Origin: Microcystis viridis FACHB-1342
GTDB taxonomy: Bacteria > Cyanobacteriota > Cyanobacteriia > Cyanobacteriales > Microcystaceae
DNA: 63,261 nucleotides
Direction: 5' to 3'
Assembly: GCF_014698335.1 (NCBI RefSeq)
Contig: NZ_JACJSV010000016.1
Location: 1-63,261 of the forward strand
The position numbers were made by a program, and so were the translations under genes. Below are positions 8,132 through 16,890 of this stretch, in pieces (within the stretch, counting starts at the first letter, position 1; each line of letters starts with the position of its first letter). The notes under the pieces are model-generated. The model searched no databases, was not told the origin of the DNA, and saw only the letters and a list, made by a program, of their open reading frames with translations.

Positions 8132-8892
8132 CGATACTTCTCCACTAAATAATCAATATACGATTCTTTTGGGTCTTCTGGTCCTAAATCGACAACACCC
8201 ACTAAGTTTCTTGTCCAAGGATCAAGATCGCTTAAGTCATCTGTTAGGGAATGAGAAGTAGTTTCTGAGGATACATTACTAGGATTAAATCGCTCTTGAA
8301 TTCTGAAAATTATTAAACTGTAATAGGCTCTCAGTTGGGTGACTAAAGATTTGTCAGTATCTTGGAAATATTCGGTTATAGTACGATTAGAAACCGATAG
8401 AGCATTTTTAGCTCCCTGGTAAATTTGCTCTAATTCTGAATCGGCAAACATATCAATAAACACATCTATCGTTTCCGAGAGAAGGAGTGAACCTTCCACC
8501 ACTCTGATTAAATCGGCTTTTTCCTCACCAGTCTTTCCCTCATTGATCTGAGCAAGGCTGATAAATAATTGATTATAGGCAGTAATTTGATTAGTAAATT
8601 GGTCTATATATTGGATTAACTCCAGTGCTGAATCCTCATCTCTATACTGTTTCCATACCTGAAACCATAATTCATCAATTTGACAAAATATATCGGCTCT
8701 TGCTTGATAAGTTTTAGAGTTATCCTTAACTTGCTCAACTAAAATCTTAGTTTCTTGTAGTAAATTATCCAGTATTATCCGATCAGAATCGGTGACAATT
8801 TGATCGAGTTTATCTGTAATATTTTGCAGGTTTTCTAACAAAAATTGTCCTAAATTTTCCCGTTCGACTGAAGTTTGCAGACTATTCATCAT
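8128..8892 (-). CDS. Putative antitoxin with long all-helical N-terminal domain
   Basis: A 254-residue acidic, predicted all-helical protein with a strong ribosome site (GGAGG six bases before the ATG). Its last 30 residues, including DPWTRNLVGVVDL and YIDYLVEKYR, look like the toxin-binding tail of small antitoxins paired with PIN_3 toxins (for example DUF6364-like proteins ending in YLxEKY). The other roughly 215 residues match no DNA-binding fold I know. They show helices rich in Glu and Gln and no helix-turn-helix, ribbon-helix-helix or membrane segment. Overlap with the PIN gene and the C-terminal tail support an antitoxin role. The N-terminal domain may sense something or replace the usual DNA-binding domain. 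This is unproven. Confidence 0.6.
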   Translation of the reverse strand: MMNSLQTSVERENLGQFLLENLQNITDKLDQIVTDSDRIILDNLLQETKILVEQVKDNSKTYQARADIFCQIDELWFQVWKQYRDEDSALELIQYIDQFTNQITAYNQLFISLAQINEGKTGEEKADLIRVVEGSLLLSETIDVFIDMFADSELEQIYQGAKNALSVSNRTITEYFQDTDKSLVTQLRAYYSLIIFRIQERFNPSNVSSETTSHSLTDDLSDLDPWTRNLVGVVDLGPEDPKESYIDYLVEKYR

Positions 8893-9165
8893 ATTTACCT
8901 CCCCTAAGACTGATGATCAAACAGAAATGAGTAGTCAAAATTATCAGCCCTAAACCTCCATTGTAACAATTTTGGGGTCTGAAAGGGTGATTATAGTTAC
9001 TATAGCCTCTGAGGGAGATAGATTAATTACCGTTCACTCTTAATTCCCCTGACTCGGAGACTACTGACTCCCGACTCCTCAATCTAACATCTGTGGGGAA
9101 TTGAGAAATTGAGGATGAGATGTTAGTACAATCGGGGAATAGTAAAGGAAAAACCCCTATTTACC

Positions 9166-10437
9166 ATGAGTCAAAATCCCAATTCTTCCTCGCGATCACT
9201 GCAGCCGCTGCCGGTTCCCTCCATCCCGATACCTCCCTCGGAGTTAATCAAGGGAACCAAACCAGAGATAAATCAAGAAATGAGCCAAAAGGTGGCGATG
9301 CAGTCCAAAAAAGTGCCTAATATGCCACAAAATGGTCAAATATCGCCACCACGTTCTCCCCAAAGTCGCGCTTCCAATCAACCCACCTTAGAGTATTTGG
9401 TTCGGATTGCCTTTGAGCGGGGTTATTCGGACGTTCACCTCGGGGTTGGAGAACAACCCCGGATGCGGGATCGTGGCGAAATGATTATTCTCGACTATCC
9501 TGAAATTGACATCAACACTTTTTATAGTTGGTTACGCGAAATCCTCGGTGAAGAAGAAATCCTTCGCTTTAAAAAAGACCTAGAATTTGACGGTGCGACT
9601 CAGTACCAATTCGCTAGAGCGCGGATTAATATCTTTGAAAGTCTGCGCGGTCCGGGGATGGTTTTGCGTCTGATTCCCATGAAAATCCCCACGATGGAAC
9701 AATTGGGCCTACCGATAGTGTTTCGGGATGTGTGCGATGTGCAGAAGGGATTGATTTTAATCACCGGTCCGACGGGTTCAGGGAAATCCACCACCCTAGC
9801 AGCCATGATCGATTACATCAATAAAGAACACGCCAAACATATTATCACCATCGAAGACCCGCTCGAATTTGTCCATAAAAGTCGTCGCAGTTTGATCAAA
9901 CAACGGGAAGTGGGAATACACACCCATGAGTTCGATAATGCCCTAAAAGCCTGTTTGCGGGAAGACCCAGATATTATTCTGGTGGGGGAGATGCGGGACA
10001 AAGCCACCGTTAATACTGCCCTGAAAGCTGCCCAAACCGGTCACTTAGTCCTGGGAACCCTGCACACCAACAGCGCTGTAAAAACCCTTGACCGGATTTT
10101 AACTCTTTATAGCGCCGAGGAACGGGAATCGACGCGGGTGGCGATCGCAGAATCCCTAGTTTGTATTATTTCCCAGGGTTTATGTCGCACCACCGACAGT
10201 AAACGGACGGCTTTTCACGATATTCTCGTCAACACAGAAACCGTCAAAGATTACATTTGCAGCGGCAAAAATGACGAAATTATCGAATTAATGAGAGACG
10301 GCGAATACCACGGCATGATTACCACTAATCAATCTCTGTTTAACCTCTATCAAGAGGGACGGATTAGCGATGAGGTCGCCCTGGAAATGTCCCCGGTTCC
10401 CAATGAAATGGCCATGATGCTGCGGGGTAGAATCTAG
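9166..10437 (+). CDS. pilT2: Type IV pilus retraction ATPase, PilT2-like
   Basis: A 423-residue hexameric motor ATPase of the PilT/PilU family. Walker A GPTGSGKSTTLA lies near 201-212, the Asp box TIEDPLEFVH near 228, Walker B DIILVGEMRD near 268 and the His box GHLVLGTLHTN near 290. A proline- and serine-rich extension of about 75 residues precedes the PAS-like N-terminal domain (YLVRIAFERGYSDVHLGVG). The classic PilT AIRNLIRE motif is not visible at the C-terminus, so I assign the PilT2 (phototaxis-linked) type rather than PilT1, from family knowledge. The start is the ATG at 9166. The KaiB-domain gene follows after 90 bp. Confidence 0.82.
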   Translation: MSQNPNSSSRSLQPLPVPSIPIPPSELIKGTKPEINQEMSQKVAMQSKKVPNMPQNGQISPPRSPQSRASNQPTLEYLVRIAFERGYSDVHLGVGEQPRMRDRGEMIILDYPEIDINTFYSWLREILGEEEILRFKKDLEFDGATQYQFARARINIFESLRGPGMVLRLIPMKIPTMEQLGLPIVFRDVCDVQKGLILITGPTGSGKSTTLAAMIDYINKEHAKHIITIEDPLEFVHKSRRSLIKQREVGIHTHEFDNALKACLREDPDIILVGEMRDKATVNTALKAAQTGHLVLGTLHTNSAVKTLDRILTLYSAEERESTRVAIAESLVCIISQGLCRTTDSKRTAFHDILVNTETVKDYICSGKNDEIIELMRDGEYHGMITTNQSLFNLYQEGRISDEVALEMSPVPNEMAMMLRGRI

Positions 10438-10527
10438 AAAAACCCTGAAGGAAATCCTTGAGGGATCAAGAGTTTAGTAGGCTAGAAAAATAGAAGCTCC
10501 TACTTATTCTCTAGGGGAACCCCTCAA

Positions 10528-11274
10528 GTGATCACTTCCACGATTGTGTTGCCCGATATTTTTAAAGGCATCGCCCTGTTTACCCCCGGGGGCGATCTAA
10601 TTTACTGTATCGATCCTGATAAACAAACTCATTGGCATCTGAATCTCTGCGCTGCTCTCCAGTCCGCTTTAGGGTTGCCAGAACCCCCCCATTTTTTAGT
10701 TCCTAGTTTTACTGCTACCATCGATCGCTGGCGAGATCCCTACAGTCACCGTATTCATACTAGAGCCGAAGTCTATCCCCTTGTCCGTCGCTATCAGCCT
10801 TTATTAAATGCTATTTTCGCCACGGACGATCGAGCTTGGTTTACTGTACCCTGGCAGGAACAATCCTCTAATCCCACTATCTTAGAAACCTATCGTCAGC
10901 AGTTTCCCCAACTTTGGCAATCCCACGATCTGATTCTCCGTTATCAGGAGCGCCACCCAACGACTTCGGGGATTAATGCTGACTCTGACTATAGTAATCC
11001 TAGTCCCAAGGGTTATGTTTTGCGGTTATTTGTCTCCGGTAATAATGCCAATACTAAACACACCCTAGAATCGATCCATCAGCTTCTAGAACGAGAATTA
11101 CACCATCCCTATACCCTGAAAGTGATCGATATCTCTAAACATCCAGAACAAGCAGAATCTAATCATGTCTCTGCTATTCCCACTTTAGTCCGGGTTTGGC
11201 CGCAACCGGTGAAACGCATCATCGGCGAATTTGAGGATTTACCGCGAGTATTACAGATTATCGCCACCGCTTAG
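10528..11274 (+). CDS. KaiB-domain (thioredoxin-fold) protein
   Basis: A 248-residue protein. The C-terminal 85 residues, starting YVLRLFVSGNNANTKHTLE near 165, closely follow the KaiB/SasA-N thioredoxin-like fold: strand, helix with TKHTLESIHQLLERELH, the LKVIDISKHPEQAE strand, and the AIPTLVRVWPQPVKRIIGEF end. KaiB and SasA use this fold to bind KaiC. The N-terminal 150 residues are a separate domain I do not recognise, with DIFKGIALFTPGGDLIYCID and a tryptophan-rich middle. The start is a GTG at 10528. It lies 90 bp after pilT2 on the same strand, so co-transcription is likely. It is a clock-fold protein, not KaiB itself. Confidence 0.68.
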   Translation: MITSTIVLPDIFKGIALFTPGGDLIYCIDPDKQTHWHLNLCAALQSALGLPEPPHFLVPSFTATIDRWRDPYSHRIHTRAEVYPLVRRYQPLLNAIFATDDRAWFTVPWQEQSSNPTILETYRQQFPQLWQSHDLILRYQERHPTTSGINADSDYSNPSPKGYVLRLFVSGNNANTKHTLESIHQLLERELHHPYTLKVIDISKHPEQAESNHVSAIPTLVRVWPQPVKRIIGEFEDLPRVLQIIATA

Positions 11275-11483
11275 GGTTTAAAGACTTCTGACTCGATTCC
11301 TCGCCACCATTCGCCCAATTTCATTAAGTCTTGCTGAATATCATCCAATTCTTGGATATATTCCTGTTGGGAAAGACTAGCGCGACGTTCTTGCAGTTTT
11401 TTGAGACGCAATTGCACCAACAGCCAAGGCTTAGAAATACCGTTAGTTTCTTCAATATAGCGAGCAATATCCTGACTATCCAT
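11271..11483 (-). CDS. Small conserved hypothetical protein
   Basis: A 70-residue charged, helical protein starting MDSQDIARYIEETNG. It contains LVQLRLKKLQERRASLSQQEYIQELDD in segments that suggest a two-helix coiled coil. I do not recognise a family. The frame stays open to a TTG at 11516, but the ATG at 11483 gives a more natural N-terminus. Its stop overlaps the end of the KaiB-domain gene convergently by four bases. Confidence 0.5.
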   Translation of the reverse strand: MDSQDIARYIEETNGISKPWLLVQLRLKKLQERRASLSQQEYIQELDDIQQDLMKLGEWWRGIESEVFKP

Positions 11484-11553
11484 AGTTTTTACTGTTATTA
11501 TCCTATATTTTGTCAAATTAACCCAAGACTCCTTTTTTTAGTTGCAGAAGATT

Positions 11554-13215
11554 ATGTTTGATTTTAGCCACTATTACCCCTACACCGAATTAGTTTCTTT
11601 CCTGAAAAACCTAGCTTCATCCTATCCTAATTTAATTAGCCTCACCTCGATCGGTAAAAGCTACGAAAATCGAGATATCTGGTTAACTACCCTAACAAAT
11701 CAAGCCACAGGCCATTATTTAGAAAAACCTGCCTATTGGATTGATGCTAACACCCATGCGGGGGAAGTAACAGGCTCTGCCGTCGCTCTCTACACTATCG
11801 CTCATCTTTTGCGCCAATACGGTCATAATTCCCAAATTACCAGACTTCTTGACCATTACACTGTCTATATTTTGCCGCGATTAGCCGTGGATGGAGCGGA
11901 AAAATATCTCACCACTCCCTATATGTTACGATCAAGTATTCGCCCCTATCCCCACACGGATGAGAAACCGGGGCTATATCCTGAAGATATTAACGGCGAT
12001 GGTTTAATCTTACAAATGCGCCAAAAAGACACCTGTGGCGCTTGGAAAATTTCCGAACAAGATCCTCGCATTATGGTGCGTCGCGAACCGGAGGAATTTG
12101 AGGGAACTTTTTACACTTTGCTCACCGAAGGTTTAATCCGCGATTACGATGGCTATAATTTTACCACTGCCCCCACCCTAGAGGGCCTGGATTTTAACCG
12201 CAATTATCCCGTTTATTGGGTTCCTGAAGGGGAACAACAAGGGGCCGGAGACTTTCCTTTTTCGGAGCCAGAAACCCGTGCAGAAGCCGAATTTTGGGCA
12301 AATAACACTAATATTAATGGCTTCGTTACCTATCATACCTATTCAGCAGTCATGTTGCGTCCCTATAGCACCCATCCCGATGAATATTTCCCCGTGGAAG
12401 ACTTAGAAATGTATAAATATATTGCTGATAAGGGAAAAGCAATGACTGGTTATGAATGCGTTTCTGTCTATCACGATTTTCGTTATCATCCCAAAGAAGT
12501 GACTAACGGTGCCATGGATGATTACGGCTACGATCATTTTGGTTGGTATGGTTTTACGGTGGAGTTATGGGATGCACCCACCCAAGCGGGAGTGAAAAAA
12601 GATGATTATATTCAATGGTTTCGCTGGCATCCTTTTGAAGATGAATTGAAATTACAGCATTGGAATGATGAGAATTTAGCGGGAAAGGGTTTTATTAATT
12701 GGCAAAGTTTTGATCACCCCCAATTGGGAGAGGTGGAAATTGGCGGTTGGGACTTTAAAAATGTCTGGCAAAATGCCCCAGAAAAGTATTTACCGGATTT
12801 ATGTGAGAAACAATGTCAGTTTACTATTGCCCATGCTTTAATGTCACCTCTTTTAGCTATCTCTCGTCTTGATCTGAAGTCGGAGGGCAATGGTATTTAT
12901 CATCTGGTTTTACAGTTAGAAAATCAGGGATTTTTACCCACTTATACCAGTAAAAAAGCACTGGAAAGAAAGATCGTTCGTCCCATTCAAGTCAAGTTAA
13001 ATTTGGCCGATGAGGTGAGTTTAATAGTGGGAAAATTAGAGCAGGAAATCGGTCACTTAGAAGGGCGATCAAATAAAGTATATAGTAGCCTCGCTCACGG
13101 TTTAGATTATCGCTGTACGGTGGAATGGGTGATTAAGGGAGTTTCTGGTCAAGAAATCGAGATTATCGCTATAGCTGAAAGAGCCGGGACAGTCAGACAA
13201 AAAGTGATTTTATAG
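11554..13215 (+). CDS. M14-family zinc carboxypeptidase
   Basis: A 553-residue metallocarboxypeptidase. Zinc ligands: the HxxE pair in DANTHAGEVTGSA near residues 68-71 and the later His in FVTYHTYSAVMLRPYS. The catalytic Glu is in GFTVELWDAP. LDFNRNYPVYW carries the substrate-binding Asn-Arg pair. A C-terminal extension of about 150 residues follows the catalytic domain and looks beta-rich, as in larger bacterial M14 enzymes. No signal peptide is visible, so it is probably cytoplasmic. I chose the ATG at 11554; a TTG at 11542 in the same frame lacks a better ribosome site. Its 3' end overlaps the convergent retropepsin-like gene by six bases. Confidence 0.82.
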   Translation: MFDFSHYYPYTELVSFLKNLASSYPNLISLTSIGKSYENRDIWLTTLTNQATGHYLEKPAYWIDANTHAGEVTGSAVALYTIAHLLRQYGHNSQITRLLDHYTVYILPRLAVDGAEKYLTTPYMLRSSIRPYPHTDEKPGLYPEDINGDGLILQMRQKDTCGAWKISEQDPRIMVRREPEEFEGTFYTLLTEGLIRDYDGYNFTTAPTLEGLDFNRNYPVYWVPEGEQQGAGDFPFSEPETRAEAEFWANNTNINGFVTYHTYSAVMLRPYSTHPDEYFPVEDLEMYKYIADKGKAMTGYECVSVYHDFRYHPKEVTNGAMDDYGYDHFGWYGFTVELWDAPTQAGVKKDDYIQWFRWHPFEDELKLQHWNDENLAGKGFINWQSFDHPQLGEVEIGGWDFKNVWQNAPEKYLPDLCEKQCQFTIAHALMSPLLAISRLDLKSEGNGIYHLVLQLENQGFLPTYTSKKALERKIVRPIQVKLNLADEVSLIVGKLEQEIGHLEGRSNKVYSSLAHGLDYRCTVEWVIKGVSGQEIEIIAIAERAGTVRQKVIL

Positions 13216-13677
13216 AGCTATTTGGTTCGATAAAATTGTTAAATAAGTCTCGTGGGATTCCGTGGGTAAAACTCGCAATTTTTGGCTAAGAAGATCTGGT
13301 TCTAATCCCAAAGCTTCTAAGGGAATTACTCCTAATAAATTGTTTTGACCTCCGGGTAATTCCAAACATTCAAAAGTCCCTTCCCGTCCCGCGATAATCA
13401 AGGTGGCATCGCGAAAAATTCTCGCTTTTCCTATGCCTTTAGCCGTAGCCACATCTACTTCTTTTAAAAGCTGTAAACCCAAGCGGGAGATTACTTCTGG
13501 CACCAGACAAAGAGTGGTTGCTCCCGTATCCACCAAGACATTTTCTAGGGTAAGAGAGCGAATTTGATCGGGAGAGATTACAGCCGCTGCTGCTAAAATT
13601 TGATCGGCGCGATTGATAACTGTAATGCTGGTGTAGATTTTGCCCATATCTTCTGTAATAATTGCTGGATCAACCAT
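13210..13677 (-). CDS. Retropepsin-like clan AA aspartic protease
   Basis: A 155-residue single-domain aspartic protease homologue. The catalytic signature is NVLVDTGATTLCL with Asp50-Thr-Gly, followed by a beta-rich body and NNLLGVIPLEALGL, the second hydrophobic-glycine motif of retropepsins. Such proteins act as homodimers. They are common in cyanobacteria, often near toxin or plasmid genes, with unknown substrates. A good Shine-Dalgarno (GAGGG) precedes the ATG at 13677. The stop lies within the last codons of the convergent carboxypeptidase gene. Confidence 0.78.
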   Translation of the reverse strand: MVDPAIITEDMGKIYTSITVINRADQILAAAAVISPDQIRSLTLENVLVDTGATTLCLVPEVISRLGLQLLKEVDVATAKGIGKARIFRDATLIIAGREGTFECLELPGGQNNLLGVIPLEALGLEPDLLSQKLRVLPTESHETYLTILSNQIAL

Positions 13678-13743
13678 AATACTACCCTCAATTCTACCCC
13701 TAAATTATACCAGAATAACTGCCAAAAAAACTGTCTAGTAATT

Positions 13744-14400
13744 TTAATTATTAATCCAGCCATCCGGCACAATTGCACCGCAGAAGTTAACTCCCATCAG
13801 ATTAGCACTCATTAACTCGGCACCAGTTAGATTGGCATTACTTAAATCAGCACTGGTGAGATTTGCTCTAGCAAAGAAAACATCGATTAAATCCGCTTCC
13901 CTAAGATTAACTCCTGAAAGATTAGCCTTTCTTAAGTCAGCATGATTCATTCTTGCCGCTTGAAAATTAGCTTGACTAAGATTAGCTCGATACGATCATT
14001 TTCTCAACATTTTTTATAGGCGGCAAACATTAATTTTTGCATTCTCTCCGCCTCTAGATGATTTTCTAGGCTATTAACCACCCGTCTTAAGGAATTATCT
14101 TCCTCGTTGTTGACAGCATTATTAACGGCGGTAAACCTAGGATTAACTGCTGGTTCTAATGATGATAATTGGGTGTCATAGGCGGCAGCAATATCACTAT
14201 ATAATTTACTGATTTGCTCAATAATAACCGTGGCTACTCCCGCATAAACTTCAGGACGATTTAGGGTTTTAACTAATTTATAAACAGAAAAAGTTAATTG
14301 TTCCTTACTGGTTTTAATTTGCAGCAACTCCTCCAACAAGTCGGCTCTCCTAGGTTTGGTGGGTAAAATGTATTCTAAGATACATTTCTCAAGAGCGAGG
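13744..14400 (-). pseudogene. Broken pentapeptide-repeat protein gene
   Basis: The upstream part (about 14400 to 14004) encodes a helical domain ending LMFAAYKKC, then meets a TGA at 14004-14006 where Trp would fit (C-W-E-N-D-R-I-E). The downstream part carries A(D/N)LxxAN pentapeptide repeats, for example RANLSQANFQAARMNHADLR, in another frame, ending in DGWINN at 13744. A nonsense change plus a small frameshift therefore separate two halves of one gene. The 5' end runs into a repeat-like sequence (SLCPLCLCGSFHPL in translation), so the original start is lost. Intact relatives are right-handed beta-helix proteins of unknown role. Confidence 0.6.
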
Positions 14401-14517
14401 GGGTGGAACGAACCACAAAGACACAAAGGACACAAAGATCGATCGATCATATTGTAAGTTAAACTGATCACACAGAACCTAGAAGAGCCACAAGTCTTCC
14501 ATCGCCACACCGTCTAA

Positions 14518-14621
14518 TACTAAATCCGTTGAGTATAGGTAACCTATCAGGATAGGCAATAGGCAAAGGGCAAAAGGCAAAAGTGGGGATAGATAATCAG
14601 TTTTTAATAACTGGATTTAGT
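14518..14621. mobile_element. MITE-like element, copy 1
   Basis: A 104-bp noncoding element with terminal inverted repeats: TACTAAATCC at the left end and GGATTTAGT at the right. The subterminal GTTGAGTA and AGTTTTTAATAACT are shared with the copy at 18601-18717, which lies in the opposite orientation. The core here (purine-rich GGCAAAAGGC repeats) differs from that copy. It ends 12 bp before the IS1-family remnant. Confidence 0.7.
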
Positions 14622-14633
14622 CTAAAATATTAG

Positions 14634-15582
14634 GGTAATGATTCGGTAGTAGTGGCGTAGCTCTCTTGCTTACCTGGTATGAATTGTGTAAAATATTTAT
14701 GAATAAAAATAATTGGAACCCGATCAGTCTTTAAACCTCTAGCTTGATCATGACTTTTCTGATAAATATCTTTTTCTGGCTTCTGTCTGGCTTACTGAAA
14801 TATCAGTCTAGCACCGAACAAAATCCCCCCTTCACCTCTATTCCCTTGTCCTAATTGTGGTTCTCATTATATGATTAAGAATGGTTCTATTCATAATGGA
14901 AAACCCAAACGTCAATGTAAAGAATGTGGTCGTCAGTTTGTGATCAATCCCACTAATAAAACCGTCTCTGACGAAACCAAACAATTAATTGATAAACTCT
15001 TGCTCGAACGAATTTCCTTGCGAGGAATTGCTAGAGTAACAGGGGTAAGTTGGTCATGGTTACAAAATTATGTCAACAATAAACTGGCGGCTGTCCCCGG
15101 TCAAATAAAGGTTTCGGACAAACCAAAAGGTAAATTGGTTATAGAATGTGATGAGATGTGGTCTTTTGTTTTTTCTAAGACGATAAAAGTCTATATTTGG
15201 CGGTTAATTGATAGAAAAACAAGGGAAATTATTGGTTGCTATGCGCGGAGATAGGAGTCGTCAATCAGCCAAAAAACTTTGGGGACAGTTTACCAGGTGT
15301 TTATCGACAATGTGCGGTTGCTTACACAGACTTTTGGAAGTCCTATAAGACAGTAATTCCTAGTAAACGTCATCGACCAGTCGGAAAAGAAACTGGTAAA
15401 ACTAATCCTATTGAAAGATTAAATAATACCTTTCGACAAAGGATTTCTCGGCTGGTGAGAGAGAGTCTATCTTTCTCTAAAAAAATGGAGAATCACGTTG
15501 GGGAACCCTTTGGTATTTTATCCATGACTACAATGCACAGCAAAGCAAAGGATTAAGCCGCCATCACTACTACCGAATCACC
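14634..15582 (+). mobile_element. IS1-family insertion sequence remnant
   Basis: Terminal inverted repeats are visible: left GATTCGGTAGTAGTG at 14640-14654, and its complement CACTACTACCGAATC at 15565-15579. The outermost bases GGT/ACC are also kept. The interior carries a decayed IS1-type transposase. About 190 bp between the left end and the zinc-ribbon codons show no reading frame. No convincing target duplication was seen, consistent with an old, inactive copy. Confidence 0.78.
14844..15556 (+). pseudogene. IS1-family transposase, multiple frameshifts
   Basis: The N-terminal zinc ribbon PCPNCGSHYMIKNG...CKECGRQF is followed by a helix-turn-helix stretch (ISLRGIARVTGVSWSWLQNY) and the DDE start KLVIECDEMWSFV. 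The frame stops at a TAG near 15252. The protein resumes in a second frame (GDRSRQSAKKLWGQ), then a third (DSLPGVYRQCAVAYTDFWKS through IERLNNTFRQRISRLVR), then shifts again for WYFIHDYNAQQSKG. At least three frameshifts and the missing start mean no functional enzyme. Intact relatives express InsAB by a single programmed shift. Confidence 0.85.
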
Positions 15583-15760
15583 ACCGGTTTTGAGAGGGTC
15601 ACAAGCATTGTAGAATCGATCGTAATCTAGCTCTCTGTTTCCGCCCCAGTTCTCGCTCTGATTTTGATTCATAAATAACGCTTCTACAAAAATAGATTAT
15701 CCATATCATAGATCGACGCAACTTGATAGGGAACAAATATTTTTATTCTTGACGGAAATT

Positions 15761-15856
15761 TTATCCCCTAATTGCTAAAACGACTTTTTCTATTGCTTCT
15801 TTCATGACCTTCTCAAACAATCTTAACATTAGTTCTCTTGACAAACGCCTCATCAT
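15761..15856 (-). other. Short open frame in an otherwise empty 410-bp gap
   Basis: Between the IS remnant and the DUF3007 gene (15583-15991) the only coding-like signal on the minus strand is a 31-codon frame beginning MMRRLSRELMLRLFEKVMKE. It is amphipathic and basic and has no clear ribosome site. It may be a gene fragment or chance. I see no RNA gene or promoter consensus here. Confidence 0.2.
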
Positions 15857-15991
15857 AGGATTGTTTTAATTTCACAGAACTACACAGCAGTGGAATTATT
15901 TCCCACCGATTATTTAAAGACTTTAAGGACTAAATCAGATAAATTGGGCTATTATCAAGCCCAGATGCCAGATAAATCAGTTTTAACTGCT

Positions 15992-16297
15992 TTATTTAGT
16001 TTTTTCTTCTTCAATCTCCCGCTGCATTTGGGCGATTTCTTCGGGAGTCATCGCTTCCAGACGTTTTTTAAAGACGGCATCTTCGTAATCCTTGCGCTGT
16101 TGGCCGTAGGTCATATTATCGGTGGCGACTCGAAACAGATAGGTAAAAATCCAACCGATGACACCACCCACCAACACCGCTTGACTCCAAATTCCCGCCG
16201 AAGCACTATCTAAACCGGTTTTTTGCAGGATAATGTAGAGGATGCCGCCCACAGCAAACATCCCTATACCGATCCCGATGACATCAATGCGTCTCAT
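15992..16297 (-). CDS. DUF3007 family membrane protein
   Basis: A 101-residue protein with two predicted membrane helices (about 5-27 and 36-57: VIGIGIGMFAVGGILYIIL and QAVLVGGVIGWIFTYLF). A charged C-terminal tail follows, rich in EEIAQMQREIEEE. This is the pattern of DUF3007, a cyanobacterial and plastid-lineage family that commonly follows ndhL. Function is unknown. It starts 21 bp after the ndhL stop, so it is very likely in its operon and may act in the thylakoid membrane with NDH-1. Confidence 0.75.
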   Translation of the reverse strand: MRRIDVIGIGIGMFAVGGILYIILQKTGLDSASAGIWSQAVLVGGVIGWIFTYLFRVATDNMTYGQQRKDYEDAVFKKRLEAMTPEEIAQMQREIEEEKTK

Positions 16298-16318
16298 GGG
16301 TTTTTTTGGGTTGATAAC

Positions 16319-16558
16319 TTAAGCTTTGAGGGTACGACGTTGGGGACGGAAGTTAAGGAAAGGACTTAACAACAGCATCCCGGGAAAGAAAAAGCTCATC
16401 AGAAAGTACATAAACCCTCTTTCCCAAGAAGATGCCACATACCAGCGCGTATTGAGGTAGTAGTAGATAACGGCGGGAATGACGAGCAAATACAAGACAC
16501 TGAGAGATAGGTAGATCAGGGCGATGATAATGGTTTCTTGCGTCAGAATTGATTGCAT
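16319..16558 (-). CDS. ndhL: NAD(P)H-quinone oxidoreductase subunit L
   Basis: A 79-residue hydrophobic protein starting MQSILTQETIIIALIYL. One membrane helix spans about 8-32, then YYLNTRWYVASSWERGFMYF and a second helix near 50-66. The length and the central R-W-Y...S-W-E-R motif match NdhL (IctA), a cyanobacterial and chloroplast-specific membrane subunit of NDH-1 needed for cyclic electron flow and inorganic carbon uptake. The DUF3007 gene follows directly, a neighbourhood conserved in cyanobacteria. Confidence 0.86.
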   Translation of the reverse strand: MQSILTQETIIIALIYLSLSVLYLLVIPAVIYYYLNTRWYVASSWERGFMYFLMSFFFPGMLLLSPFLNFRPQRRTLKA

Positions 16559-16730
16559 AAGGATTGATTTTTATCAATGGCTGTCGGTGAACTGCAATTC
16601 ACCTGCTGATTATTTTACCCTGTCTTTCCCCCTTTGCGGCGATCGAATTGGCGGGCTAAAATAATTTACTGAAAATACTCTTGCCAATTAAATTATTTAT
16701 GATATGATAAAAAATTGTCAGTTAAATAAC

Positions 16731-16816
16731 GGGGGCGTGGCGGAATGGTAGACGCTACGGACTTAAAATCCGTTGAGCCTTATAAGCTCGTGAGAGTTCG
16801 AGTCTCTCCGCCCCCA
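16731..16816 (+). tRNA. trnL-UAA: tRNA-Leu (UAA), intronless
   Basis: An 86-nt class II tRNA. The acceptor stem GGGGGCG (16731-16737) pairs with CGCCCCC (16809-16815), with discriminator A at 16816. The anticodon stem ACGGA/TCCGT encloses loop CTTAAAA, giving anticodon UAA. A long variable arm (GAGCCTTATAAGCTC region) and the T-loop GTTCGAGTC are present. CCA is not encoded. No group I intron splits the anticodon, unlike this gene in many cyanobacteria. Confidence 0.97.
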
Positions 16817-16890
16817 TCGATCGAAGTCTATATTTAAACTGAGTATTGGGTATTTTAGTACAAATGCCCTACCCCCCAGGAAAAACTTTT

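Noticed and set aside
15890-16213. A 107-codon plus-strand frame before ndhL
   Set aside because: Most of it is the complement of the DUF3007 gene. The first 35 codons could be a fragment, but nothing supports a gene.
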